In this document: positions 1 through 7,281 of the stretch, piece by piece
How positions within the stretch are numbered: the first letter of the stretch is position 1
How the letters are laid out: each line of letters opens with the position of its first letter
NCBI GenBank assembly: GCA_012329065.1
Contig: JAAXPZ010000082.1
Location: forward strand, 1-39,106
DNA from: Sulfurovum sp.
Lineage (GTDB): Bacteria; Campylobacterota; Campylobacteria; Campylobacterales; Sulfurovaceae
Reading direction: 5' to 3'
Length of the DNA stretch: 39,106 nucleotides
The notes under the pieces: generated by a model
The model's input: the letters and a program-made list of their open reading frames with translations, nothing else
Databases searched by the model: none
What the model was told of the DNA's origin: nothing
Program-made: the position numbers and the translations under genes

Positions 1-1
1 C

Positions 2-700
2 GAAGGGTTTTTAACATATCTGGCGACACAAAAGAAAGTTAGTCCATCAACACAAAATCAAGCATTTAATGCCATACTGTTTCTCTATAAAGAAGTATTG
101 GGAGTAAATGTAAGTGAGTGGAACATACAGGCACTTAGAGCAAAAGAAAGAAAACATATACCTGTAGTACTTACAAAAGAAGAAGTACACAAGGTATTAC
201 AAAACCTTAATGGCATATACCAACTTGTAGTTACCCTCATGTATGGATGTGGACTTAGAATGAATGAGGTATTGAGTCTTCGTATTAAAGATGTTGACTT
301 TGGATTTAATAAATTGTATGTATGGGATAGTAAATCGCTTAGTGATAGGACAGTACCACTTCCACTTACGCTAAAAGATGAACTTCAAGTGCAGGTAAAA
401 AGTGTAGAAGCATTACATCAAAAAGATTTGGATGATGGTTACGGCAGCGTATATTTACCACATGCCTTAGAACGGAAATACCCAAATGGCAAATATGAGA
501 CAAAATGGCAATTTTTGTTTTCCATGCGTAATGTTGCAAAAGATCCTAGATCTGAAGTCATTCGTAGGCATCATGTACATGAAAAAACTTTAGGCAGAAA
601 CATAAAACAAGCATCTGTAAAGTCACAAATACACAAAAGAGTGACTTCTCATATATTTAGGTGTTTAGTCCCAAAGACTTACTCTCAGGATTTAGCTTAA
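2..700 (+). pseudogene. intI: Integron integrase (IntI-type tyrosine recombinase), 3' truncated by IS
   Basis: The frame is open from base 2 and begins outside the window, so the 5' end is missing too. The phrase around bases 40-97 (AFNAILFLYKEVLG) is typical of the IntI core-binding domain. The catalytic arginine (CGLRMNE, codon 257-259) is present. So is the IntI-specific insertion between the catalytic boxes (GYGSVYLPHALERKYP, about 440-480), which separates integron integrases from XerC/D. The frame reaches the HxxR box (HIFR, 650-661) and then enters the left end of the IS at base 662. The last twelve codons therefore belong to the IS, and the distal His/Trp and the nucleophilic Tyr are lost. 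The protein must be inactive as a recombinase. In integrons, attI and the cassettes lie upstream of intI, so any array would be left of base 1. No remainder of the gene is found to the right of the IS. Confidence 0.9.
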
Positions 701-1619
701 AATACTCAGGATTAACCTGATATATTTGAATCATTGTATCATAAGGTGTTTGAAACTTTAAAGCTTTGAGTTTTTTCTGATAATTATACAAAAGTAAAAA
801 GCTCATTGTGTGCCTTTTTAGTTCTTCGAGTGTCTCATAATGATAAAGTTTAATAGTATGACCTTTGAGCACTTTATTCATTATCTCAACTTGTCCATTT
901 GTCCATGGATGTCTAAATTTTGTAAGTCTATGTTTAATGTCGTGTTCTTCACATACCAAATCAAAAGGATGCATTTTATTTTTTGGTCTTAGATGTTTAG
1001 CCAAAAGAGCATAGGTAAATTGTGCACCATTATCTGTTAATATCGTATGAATAATAAAGGGAACATCTGTGATGAAGTTTTGCAAGAATGCACATGCAAT
1101 AACTTGTGTCATTCTTGTATGTATTTCAACATAAGTGTATTTGGTAGCTCTATCTATAGCTACGAACATATAGGCTTTACCTTCTTCACTATGAACTTCT
1201 GAGATATCTATGTGTACATATCCTATATGATACTCTTTGAATTTCTTCTTTTCTTTTTGGGTAGCATCCTCTTTGGGTAAACGACTTAATCCATGACGTT
1301 GTAGGCACCTGTGTAGGCTTGAACGTGTCATTTTAGGTATTTCATCCATCAGAGCTATAAAGACATCATCGAGTGAAAACTTTGTGACCCTTCTAAATTC
1401 ACATATGATTTGTTCTTCTTGTTCTGTCAGTACTGTTGACTTTGGAATGGTTGGACCACTTTTCTTATCTTCAGTACGTCCTGCCTTCTTCCATTTTGTA
1501 ACTGTTTTTGGATTAAGAGACAATCTCGAAGCTAGCTCAGAGATTGTCTCTTCAGACTCTTGTATTTCTTTTCTAATTCGTGGCGTTGTCTTGGCATTTG
1601 CGTGTTGTATATTTCCCAT
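657..1619 (-). CDS. IS481-family transposase
   Basis: This is a 320-aa protein with an N-terminal helix-turn-helix (about 20-60, ending NPKTVTKWKK) and an rve-type DDE core. The likely triad is D138 (HIDIS), D196 (LTDNGAQF) and E245 (NGQVEIMN), with 48 residues between the last two, which is the IS481 arrangement. The start ATG at 1619 has a strong ribosome site, AAAAGGAG, nine bases upstream. The gene runs leftward through the terminal repeat. Its stop codon (TAA, 659-657) lies outside the element, so the last codon and the stop are completed by target DNA. The enzyme looks intact and would be expected to cut and join the 14-bp ends. Confidence 0.92.
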   Translation of the reverse strand: MGNIQHANAKTTPRIRKEIQESEETISELASRLSLNPKTVTKWKKAGRTEDKKSGPTIPKSTVLTEQEEQIICEFRRVTKFSLDDVFIALMDEIPKMTRSSLHRCLQRHGLSRLPKEDATQKEKKKFKEYHIGYVHIDISEVHSEEGKAYMFVAIDRATKYTYVEIHTRMTQVIACAFLQNFITDVPFIIHTILTDNGAQFTYALLAKHLRPKNKMHPFDLVCEEHDIKHRLTKFRHPWTNGQVEIMNKVLKGHTIKLYHYETLEELKRHTMSFLLLYNYQKKLKALKFQTPYDTMIQIYQVNPEYFKLNPESKSLGLNT

Positions 1620-1675
1620 AAATCTACTCCTTTTAGGAAATTATAGCTAACTCCATGAGATTTTGGGACTAAACA
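662..1675 (-). mobile_element. IS481-type insertion sequence, 1,014 bp
   Basis: A 14-bp perfect terminal inverted repeat delimits the element: TGTTTAGTCCCAAA at 662-675 and its reverse complement at 1662-1675. It encloses one transposase gene. No target-site duplication is visible (left flank TTTAGG, right flank TATAAT), and the disrupted integrase does not resume on the right side. The simplest reading is an adjacent deletion or recombination after insertion. Family assignment rests on the single HTH plus DDE transposase; no ISfinder comparison was possible. Confidence 0.9.
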
Positions 1676-1700
1676 TATAATTATATTAAAAGCAAACAAT

Positions 1701-2603
1701 ATGGTAAAAAAAGAGATTGACTGGATAGCAGTAATTGCATTGACAATAGCCATGATGGTATGGGCTAGCTCATTTATAGCCTTGAAATCTACTATTGGGC
1801 CTATGGGGCCTATGAGCGTGATATTTGGTCGCATGGTGGTTGCAAGCTTATGTTTTGTATTTTTCATAAAATCTTTTATGAAGTTAAGGTTTACAAAAGA
1901 GGATATAAAGTACCTAGCTTTGATGGTCGTATTTGAGCCTTGCTTGTATTTTCTGTTTGAAGCAAATGCTCTTGTATTTACAACAGCGGGGCAAGCAGGT
2001 ATGATTGCTTCGACCATGCCTCTTTTGACTGCCATAGGGGCGGGGATACTTTTAAAAGAACTTATTTCAAAAAAACTTATCATCGGCTCACTTATCGCCC
2101 TTGCTGGTGTAGTATGGCTAAGCTTGTCAGCTACTAGTGAGCAAAATGCAAGTAATCCACTCCTAGGTAACACTCTTATGTTTTTTGCTATGATATGTGG
2201 ATCAGGTTATGCCATATCTATAAGGCACTTAACAAAAAGATTTTCACCTCTTTTTTTAACTGCCCTACAGGCATTTATCGGGGTTATATTTTTCTTGTCT
2301 TTTGCACTATGGGAGTACAATACAATGACCATAGACTTCAACAAAGATGCAATTTTGTGGATAGTATATCTTGGAGTTGTAGTTACGCTTGGTGGCTATG
2401 GGCTATTCAACTTCGCCCTAAGTCGTATTGAGGCTAGTAAGGCGAGTATGTTTATAAACTTGATTCCAATCTTTACACTCTTGCTAGCTTTTGTAATTCT
2501 TGGTGAGATGCTAACTTTTGTAGAGATGATAGCATCATCTATCGTTTTTCTAGGAGTATTAATAACACAAATACCAACTAAGTATTTTAAAGTAGCCAAA
2601 TAA
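1701..2603 (+). CDS. EamA/DMT-family transporter
   Basis: The 300-aa protein is almost entirely hydrophobic, with about ten predicted membrane helices arranged as two EamA repeats (roughly residues 9-140 and 150-290). The first helix carries the MVWASSFIALK signature of drug/metabolite exporters, and the second repeat ends LGEMLTFVEMIASSIVFLGV. The substrate cannot be read from sequence; members export amino acids, nucleosides or other small metabolites across the inner membrane. The ATG lies only 25 bp from the right end of the IS and has no clear Shine-Dalgarno. Its original upstream region has probably been lost, and expression may now depend on the IS junction. The YqaA-type gene follows 16 bp downstream. 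Confidence 0.88.
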   Translation: MVKKEIDWIAVIALTIAMMVWASSFIALKSTIGPMGPMSVIFGRMVVASLCFVFFIKSFMKLRFTKEDIKYLALMVVFEPCLYFLFEANALVFTTAGQAGMIASTMPLLTAIGAGILLKELISKKLIIGSLIALAGVVWLSLSATSEQNASNPLLGNTLMFFAMICGSGYAISIRHLTKRFSPLFLTALQAFIGVIFFLSFALWEYNTMTIDFNKDAILWIVYLGVVVTLGGYGLFNFALSRIEASKASMFINLIPIFTLLLAFVILGEMLTFVEMIASSIVFLGVLITQIPTKYFKVAK

Positions 2604-2619
2604 ACACAAAGGTACCAAT

Positions 2620-3036
2620 TTGGTCTATGTTACTCTTTTTTTCTCAGCTTTGGTCTCTGCTACTCTATTCCCGATGGGTAGCGAAGCACTGCTGGTATAC
2701 GATATAGAACAAGGACACCCTCTAGTATGGCTGGTAGCCATAGCGACATTTGGCAACACACTTGGAGCTGTGATTAACTACTGGCTAGGGCTTGGAGGCG
2801 AAGTGTTACTGGAGGAGAAAGGATTGATCAACCCTATCAAATTCGCAAAATTCAACCGCTGGTTTGCCAAGTATGGTGGCTGGAGTCTACTTTTGAGCTG
2901 GATGCCATTTATAGGTGACCTCTTTACTTTTGCAGCTGGGATTGCCAAGTATAGCTTTTGGAAATTTTTATTACTTGTGGCTATAGCAAAGTTAGGTAGA
3001 TACCTTGTGTTGGCTTGGGCGTGGATTACGATTTAA
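2620..3036 (+). CDS. YqaA-family (DedA-related) inner-membrane protein
   Basis: This 138-aa membrane protein starts at TTG 2620, preceded by AAAGG seven bases upstream. It has about four hydrophobic segments and the family pattern GSEALL near the start, FGNTLGAVINYWLG at about 45-58, and a central amphipathic part (FNRWFAKYGGWSLLLSWMP). YqaA proteins belong to the SNARE-associated/VTT superfamily, whose DedA members are thought to move lipids across the membrane; the function of YqaA itself is unknown. The gene is probably co-transcribed with the EamA gene. Its stop codon TAA (3034-3036) coincides with the TTAA-containing outer end of the inverted-repeat element that follows, so that insertion may have set the present C-terminus. 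Confidence 0.85.
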   Translation: MVYVTLFFSALVSATLFPMGSEALLVYDIEQGHPLVWLVAIATFGNTLGAVINYWLGLGGEVLLEEKGLINPIKFAKFNRWFAKYGGWSLLLSWMPFIGDLFTFAAGIAKYSFWKFLLLVAIAKLGRYLVLAWAWITI

Positions 3037-3203
3037 CCCAAAATATGCAATAGAATTGCCAAAATTAGCGATAGAGCTTGTACTGTGGGTGTTTGCAAAG
3101 AATTTAAGGTTAACCCTTAGGTTAATCGATGATTATTTGTAAATGCCCACAGTGCAATGACTTTTGCTAGTTTGGTGATTTCTATTGCATAATTTGGGTT
3201 TAA
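3034..3203. repeat. MITE-like element with ~66-bp imperfect terminal inverted repeats
   Basis: The left arm (3034-3100) reads TTAACCCAAAATATGCAATA and onward. The reverse complement of the right arm (3137-3203) reads TTAAACCCAAATTATGCAAT and onward. The two arms align over their whole length with roughly four in five bases identical, down to the ACTGTGGG core near their inner ends. The short centre (about 3101-3136) contains TTAAGGTTAACCC and its partial complement and has no coding capacity. Related copies lie at 38198-38289 (internally deleted) and 36988-37025 (one arm only). The element fills most of the 242 bp between the YqaA gene and the phosphatase gene. Confidence 0.8.
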
Positions 3204-3222
3204 CTACTACTGTAACAGACTC

Positions 3223-3273
3223 TTGACATAGAAACAAAATTAATGTAATGTTCTGGAAATAAATCTCTAGGAG
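3223..3273 (+). promoter_or_regulatory. Possible promoter and ribosome site for the phosphatase gene
   Basis: A TTGACA hexamer lies at 3223-3228, just outside the MITE-like element, with an AT-rich stretch and a poor -10 (TAATGT) 17 bases later. AGGAG at 3269-3273 sits five bases before the ATG. The ribosome site is convincing; the promoter is only a candidate. Confidence 0.35.
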
Positions 3274-3278
3274 TTCAG

Positions 3279-3971
3279 ATGTCTGCAAAACCAATAACAA
3301 CCATACTTTTCGATCTAGATGGGACACTCATAGACAGTGCTCCTGACCTGTGTGGATCGATCAATCATATGCTTGCCAAGCTGGACAGGGAGAGTTTCGA
3401 TGATGATATGATACATCACTGGGTAGGGAATGGTGCCCAAATGCTTGTCTCCAGAGCATTAGCTGGCAAGAGAGATATCAAATGCGAAATAGATAGCAGT
3501 CTCCTAGATAAGGCGATGGATATATTTTTATCACACTACAAAGAAAATCTATGTGTAGACACATACTTATACGACGGAGTAAAGGACACTTTAAAAAAAT
3601 TAAAGGGTCTGGAGTACCAAATAGTGATAGTCACTAACAAGCCAGTAGAGTTTGTGCAGCCTATTATCTGTAGACTAGGCATAGATGAATACATCGATTA
3701 CTTCATAGGTGGAAATTCTCTGTCAAGCAAAAAGCCAGACCCTGCACCCCTGCTGCATATTTGTGAGCATTTTGATATAGAGATCGATAAGTGTGTCATG
3801 ATAGGTGATTCTAAAAATGACATACTAGCGGCAAGAGCTTGTGACATGGATAGCATAGCAGTAAGCTACGGATATAACTATGGTGAAGATATATCTATCT
3901 ATGAGCCTGATTTCATAGTGGATAGCCTTGCAGATATTATGCCCATAATCACAGGCAAAACAAATGCATAA
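3279..3971 (+). CDS. gph: Phosphoglycolate phosphatase-like HAD hydrolase
   Basis: The 230-aa protein has all four HAD motifs. Motif I is DLDGT (D12 nucleophile, D14 acid/base), followed by LIDSAPDL as in Gph. Motif II is IVTNKP at about 116-121, motif III is the lysine in SSKKPDPAPL, and motif IV is GDSKND. The cap domain lies between residues 17 and 85. Family members remove phosphate from 2-phosphoglycolate formed by oxidative damage or Rubisco side reactions, in the cytoplasm. Close relatives act on other small phosphates, so the exact substrate is inferred. AGGAG precedes the ATG. The end overlaps the next gene by eight bases, so the two are probably translated together. Confidence 0.88.
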   Translation: MSAKPITTILFDLDGTLIDSAPDLCGSINHMLAKLDRESFDDDMIHHWVGNGAQMLVSRALAGKRDIKCEIDSSLLDKAMDIFLSHYKENLCVDTYLYDGVKDTLKKLKGLEYQIVIVTNKPVEFVQPIICRLGIDEYIDYFIGGNSLSSKKPDPAPLLHICEHFDIEIDKCVMIGDSKNDILAARACDMDSIAVSYGYNYGEDISIYEPDFIVDSLADIMPIITGKTNA

Positions 3972-5406
3972 GCATACCAAAATAGCCATCATAGGCGCAG
4001 GCGCAGCTGGAGCAACTGCAGCACTTTATCTGGGGCAGTTAGGGCTCGATGTGACATTGTACGAGAGAGAATCATCTATCATAAATGGTCCTCCTTTTTG
4101 TCACTTGCATGCTGGCGGAAACTTATATCGTGAAATATCAGATCAGCAGTGCATAGACCTACTCAGACAATCTATAGATTTTCTCAGATATTACCCTTTT
4201 GTTGTGGATTATAGACCTACTGTCATAGCGGTACCTATAGGCGACAAGGGGACAGCAATACAGCTCATACCCAGACTTAAGCTACTCAAAAACGAATATC
4301 AAAAGCTCATCGATGCTGATTCTAGTAACAAGGTACTTGGTGAGTCAGAAAACTACTACAAGCTGTATAGTAAAGACGAGATACTAAAACTAAGCAAAAA
4401 AGATACTGTGACAACACCAAAAAACTCAGATGAATGGATGATAGCAGTAGCAAAAAATATCGATTTAAACAAAGTGCAATTCCCTCTAGTTCTGGTGCAA
4501 GAGTATGGACTCAACCTATTTAGGCTTGGGGGAGGTCTCACAACACTGCTTGAAAAAATGAAAAATATAGATGTCAAGCTCAACACAACAATCACACATA
4601 TTAAGACAAATGATCGCGGATGGCAAATCAGATACCAAAATGCTGATACTGAGAGCACAAATCAGTATGACTACCTCATCAATGCGGCGGGATTTCGTAC
4701 GGGCGAGATAGATGACATGCTGGGGCTCACCTGTCAAAGAATGGTAGAATTCAAGGCAGCATATGTCACCAAGTGTGACACAAAAGGCACGCTCTGGCCA
4801 GAGATTATCTTTCATGGCAAAAGAGGGACACCAGAAGGCATGGCTCAATTTACCCCATACCCTGATGGACATTTTCAACTTCACGGTATGACAACAGATA
4901 TCACGCTGTTTGAGGGTGGCTTAGTCAGCAGTCAATCTAATTATGTTCAACCCAAGCTTCATAGCATATTTGTAGCTAAAATAGAAAAAGGCTGGCAGCC
5001 ACAAATCGTAAAAGAGCGGACAAAAGCTGCTATCAAACATCTATCCAAATTCATACCAAACTTTGCCACGGCAAACCTAGCTTCCAAGCCATTATATGGA
5101 GCTCAACAAATACCTGGATTTGATCCAGAACTCAGAGTTGCTGAAGTCTCTTTTCCCATAGAGAGATATGCCCGATGTGAGATAGTCAAAGTCTCATCTA
5201 TCATAGATATGATGGATGCTATAGTAGATAATATGAAGAAAACTGAATATCTTCCAAAAGAAACTTCTAGGGTAAGAAGCTTGGAGCATCTACAATATAT
5301 ATCTGAGGATGAGATAAACAAAAGAGCGGTAGAGATGTGTAAACTTAGAGACTATCCACAAGAGCTGGCTGGGCTCACCGTGCCGAAACAGCTTCTGTCG
5401 TTCTGA
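3964..5406 (+). CDS. FAD-dependent oxidoreductase, DAO-like fold
   Basis: The 480-aa protein opens with a dinucleotide-binding motif, IIGAGAAGATAALYLG (about 9-24), and the acidic end of the second strand (LYERE). A second conserved stretch, LINAAGFRTGEIDDM (about 239-253), is the GD/ATG-like box before the substrate domain. It resembles the DAO/glycerol-3-phosphate dehydrogenase class of flavoproteins, but I recognise no specific substrate motif. No membrane segment or signal peptide is visible. The start lies inside the end of the phosphatase gene (8-bp overlap). That pairing is suggestive of glycolate-type metabolism but does not prove it. A second, unrelated flavoprotein gene follows after 45 bp. 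Confidence 0.8.
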   Translation: MHKHTKIAIIGAGAAGATAALYLGQLGLDVTLYERESSIINGPPFCHLHAGGNLYREISDQQCIDLLRQSIDFLRYYPFVVDYRPTVIAVPIGDKGTAIQLIPRLKLLKNEYQKLIDADSSNKVLGESENYYKLYSKDEILKLSKKDTVTTPKNSDEWMIAVAKNIDLNKVQFPLVLVQEYGLNLFRLGGGLTTLLEKMKNIDVKLNTTITHIKTNDRGWQIRYQNADTESTNQYDYLINAAGFRTGEIDDMLGLTCQRMVEFKAAYVTKCDTKGTLWPEIIFHGKRGTPEGMAQFTPYPDGHFQLHGMTTDITLFEGGLVSSQSNYVQPKLHSIFVAKIEKGWQPQIVKERTKAAIKHLSKFIPNFATANLASKPLYGAQQIPGFDPELRVAEVSFPIERYARCEIVKVSSIIDMMDAIVDNMKKTEYLPKETSRVRSLEHLQYISEDEINKRAVEMCKLRDYPQELAGLTVPKQLLSF

Positions 5407-5451
5407 GGCAATTTATGAATTTGTCAATATTTTTTTAGCTATACTTTCACC

Positions 5452-6735
5452 ATGAAAAGCACTAAACTAAAATCACACTATGATGTCATTATCGTCGGCT
5501 CTGGTCCTGCTGGACTTGGTGCTGCTTTTGAGCTGGCAGAGAGTGGCAAGTACTCTATTTTGATGCTTGAAAAGAAAAAAATAAGCTCAGGAGGTCTCAG
5601 AAACGACTGCAAACAAAACTACACATACCCTGTCGGATTCCCTCTAGAGCTGTGGAGCCAAGATGAGGCTGAACCTCTACTAGAGAAAGTCAAAAAATAT
5701 TTAAACCCTACAATGAAGAGCAGACAGCATATAGAAAAATACCAAAATCGAGCCTCAAAAATAGCTGTGAATATACTCTCGATAGACCAAGCTCATGTAG
5801 GTACAGACCAGTCACCAAAGCTCATTAAATCTTTACTAGGCAAGCTAAAAAAACTTAAGGTGGATATCGCCCTAAACTGTGAAGCAAAAGCACTCAGTGA
5901 AAATAAAAAAGCATTATCTTTGATGGATGGCTCTATAATCTCATTTGAAAATATCATTTTAGCTCCAGGTAGATCTGACTATAGCTGGCTCCAAGACCAG
6001 ATGGATACTCTAGGTGTGCCTTATAGCGACAATATTGTTGATATCGGTATCAGAGTTGAGTGTAAAGAAGAATATTATCCCATAGTCAAAGATTATTATG
6101 ATCCCAAGATACTCTTCCCAAACAAAGTTCGAACTTTCTGTACAAACTCTGGCTCTGCACATATAGTGAGAGAAAAGTATGATGGGTATTATTCTATCAA
6201 CGGACACTCACTCTCCAAAGAGCATAACAAGCCAAACCATCTAGTCAACTTCGCAATGTTAAAAACCATTCGCCTAACTGAACCAGTCGTCAGCGGGCAG
6301 GAGTTTGGCAAAATACTGGGACAGATGGTCACTCAGCTAAGTGGTGGCTCTGTCATCATGCAAAGAGTAGGCGACTTCAGACTAGGAAGTAGAAGCAAAA
6401 AGGAGACATTCAACTCAGATCTTTATGATTTTGAGCCAACACTCAAAAAAGCAGTGCCAGCAGACCTATCACTCAGCATGCCAGCCAAGATACTGCGAGA
6501 CATATGGAAAGCTCTCAAGATGCTTGATACCATCATCTCTGGTGTGCTTCATCCATCCACTATCCTCTACTACCCAGAAGTCAAAACCTATTCCAATAAA
6601 CCAGAGTTCATCAACAAATATTTCATGGTAAAGGAGAGCTACTATATCATAGGTGACGGTGCAGGTACAAGCCGAGGCATCACCGCTGCATGGGCATCTG
6701 GCATAAGAGCCGCTGAGGGGATATTGACGGGTTAA
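5452..6735 (+). CDS. FAD-dependent dehydrogenase, COG2509-like
   Basis: The 427-aa protein begins with the Rossmann motif VIIVGSGPAGLGAAFELAES (about 13-32). It then has the SSGGLRNDCK element and ends with a flavin-binding motif (GDGAGTSRGITAAWASGIRA). This layout matches the family of uncharacterised FAD-dependent dehydrogenases (COG2509). The physiological substrate of that family is not established. The ATG has no Shine-Dalgarno; a -10-like TATACT (5440-5445) sits only six bases upstream, which would give a transcript starting at or near the ATG. The gene ends before a convergent ACT-domain gene. Confidence 0.82.
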   Translation: MKSTKLKSHYDVIIVGSGPAGLGAAFELAESGKYSILMLEKKKISSGGLRNDCKQNYTYPVGFPLELWSQDEAEPLLEKVKKYLNPTMKSRQHIEKYQNRASKIAVNILSIDQAHVGTDQSPKLIKSLLGKLKKLKVDIALNCEAKALSENKKALSLMDGSIISFENIILAPGRSDYSWLQDQMDTLGVPYSDNIVDIGIRVECKEEYYPIVKDYYDPKILFPNKVRTFCTNSGSAHIVREKYDGYYSINGHSLSKEHNKPNHLVNFAMLKTIRLTEPVVSGQEFGKILGQMVTQLSGGSVIMQRVGDFRLGSRSKKETFNSDLYDFEPTLKKAVPADLSLSMPAKILRDIWKALKMLDTIISGVLHPSTILYYPEVKTYSNKPEFINKYFMVKESYYIIGDGAGTSRGITAAWASGIRAAEGILTG

Positions 6736-6867
6736 AAAATAGAAAGTCCTGTCAGAGATATTGCTATAAAGTTCTATGGCTATTTATGGCTATTTCACTC
6801 TCGTTACCATCAACAAAAACTAACTATACTAATCAAGTAAACGATATTTTTAATATCTTCTTCATTT
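6736..6867. other. Convergent intergenic gap
   Basis: This 132-bp gap separates the convergent flavoprotein and ACT genes. It contains a ten-base direct tandem duplication (ATGGCTATTT, about 6775-6795) but no clear hairpin with a T-tract and no gene. Confidence 0.5.
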
Positions 6868-7281
6868 TTAAATCCTTTTGATAATATAGTTTGCTGCCTC
6901 TAGGGTATTTAAGGCTATTGCCAGCTGATCACTTTTGATTAATATATAGTCTGTATCATATGTCGAGATAACAAATATGCTAACCCCAACACCTGCTAAC
7001 AAAGATGAAATTTTTGCTAGAATACCCACCATAGAAAAGTCTAATTCACCTACAACTCTTACACATGACCATCCATCTTCACTCTGTTGGCTCTCCAAAA
7101 CGATAGAAGAACTACAAACAATGGATAATTCATTCTCACTTTTTGAAATAGTAAAAAATTTACCACTATAGACAGTATCTGGAATTTTACTATCAGGAGC
7201 TAATCTGTGAATAACGAAACTCTCATTAAGGGCATATCTATAGGAGACCCCACTTGTGTACAAATGTCTCATCCCAGTCAA
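6868..7281 (-). CDS. ACT-domain protein (COG3603-like)
   Basis: The gene encodes up to 137 aa. The C-terminal half (GELDFSMVGILAKISSLLAG, about 79-98, continuing into ISTYDTDYILIK) is an ACT domain. The N-terminal half resembles the partner domain of COG3603 proteins (GKFFTISKSENELSIVCS). ACT pairs usually bind amino acids and act as sensors; the ligand is unknown. The reading frame overlaps the end of the UbiD-family gene by 44 bases. The annotated ATG at 7281 has only a weak ribosome site, and an in-frame TTG lies six codons later, so the true start is uncertain. The two genes are likely one transcript. Confidence 0.75.
   Translation of the reverse strand: MTGMRHLYTSGVSYRYALNESFVIHRLAPDSKIPDTVYSGKFFTISKSENELSIVCSSSIVLESQQSEDGWSCVRVVGELDFSMVGILAKISSLLAGVGVSIFVISTYDTDYILIKSDQLAIALNTLEAANYIIKRI

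Noticed and set aside
1676-1681. TATAAT directly at the right end of the IS as a hybrid promoter for the EamA gene
   Set aside because: No -35 at the right distance in the IS end, and the ATG is only 20 bases away without a ribosome site. Possible but not supported.
1532-2173. 213-codon open frame on the minus strand
   Set aside because: It lies opposite the EamA gene and the start of the transposase gene; its hydrophobic content is the mirror of the real gene.
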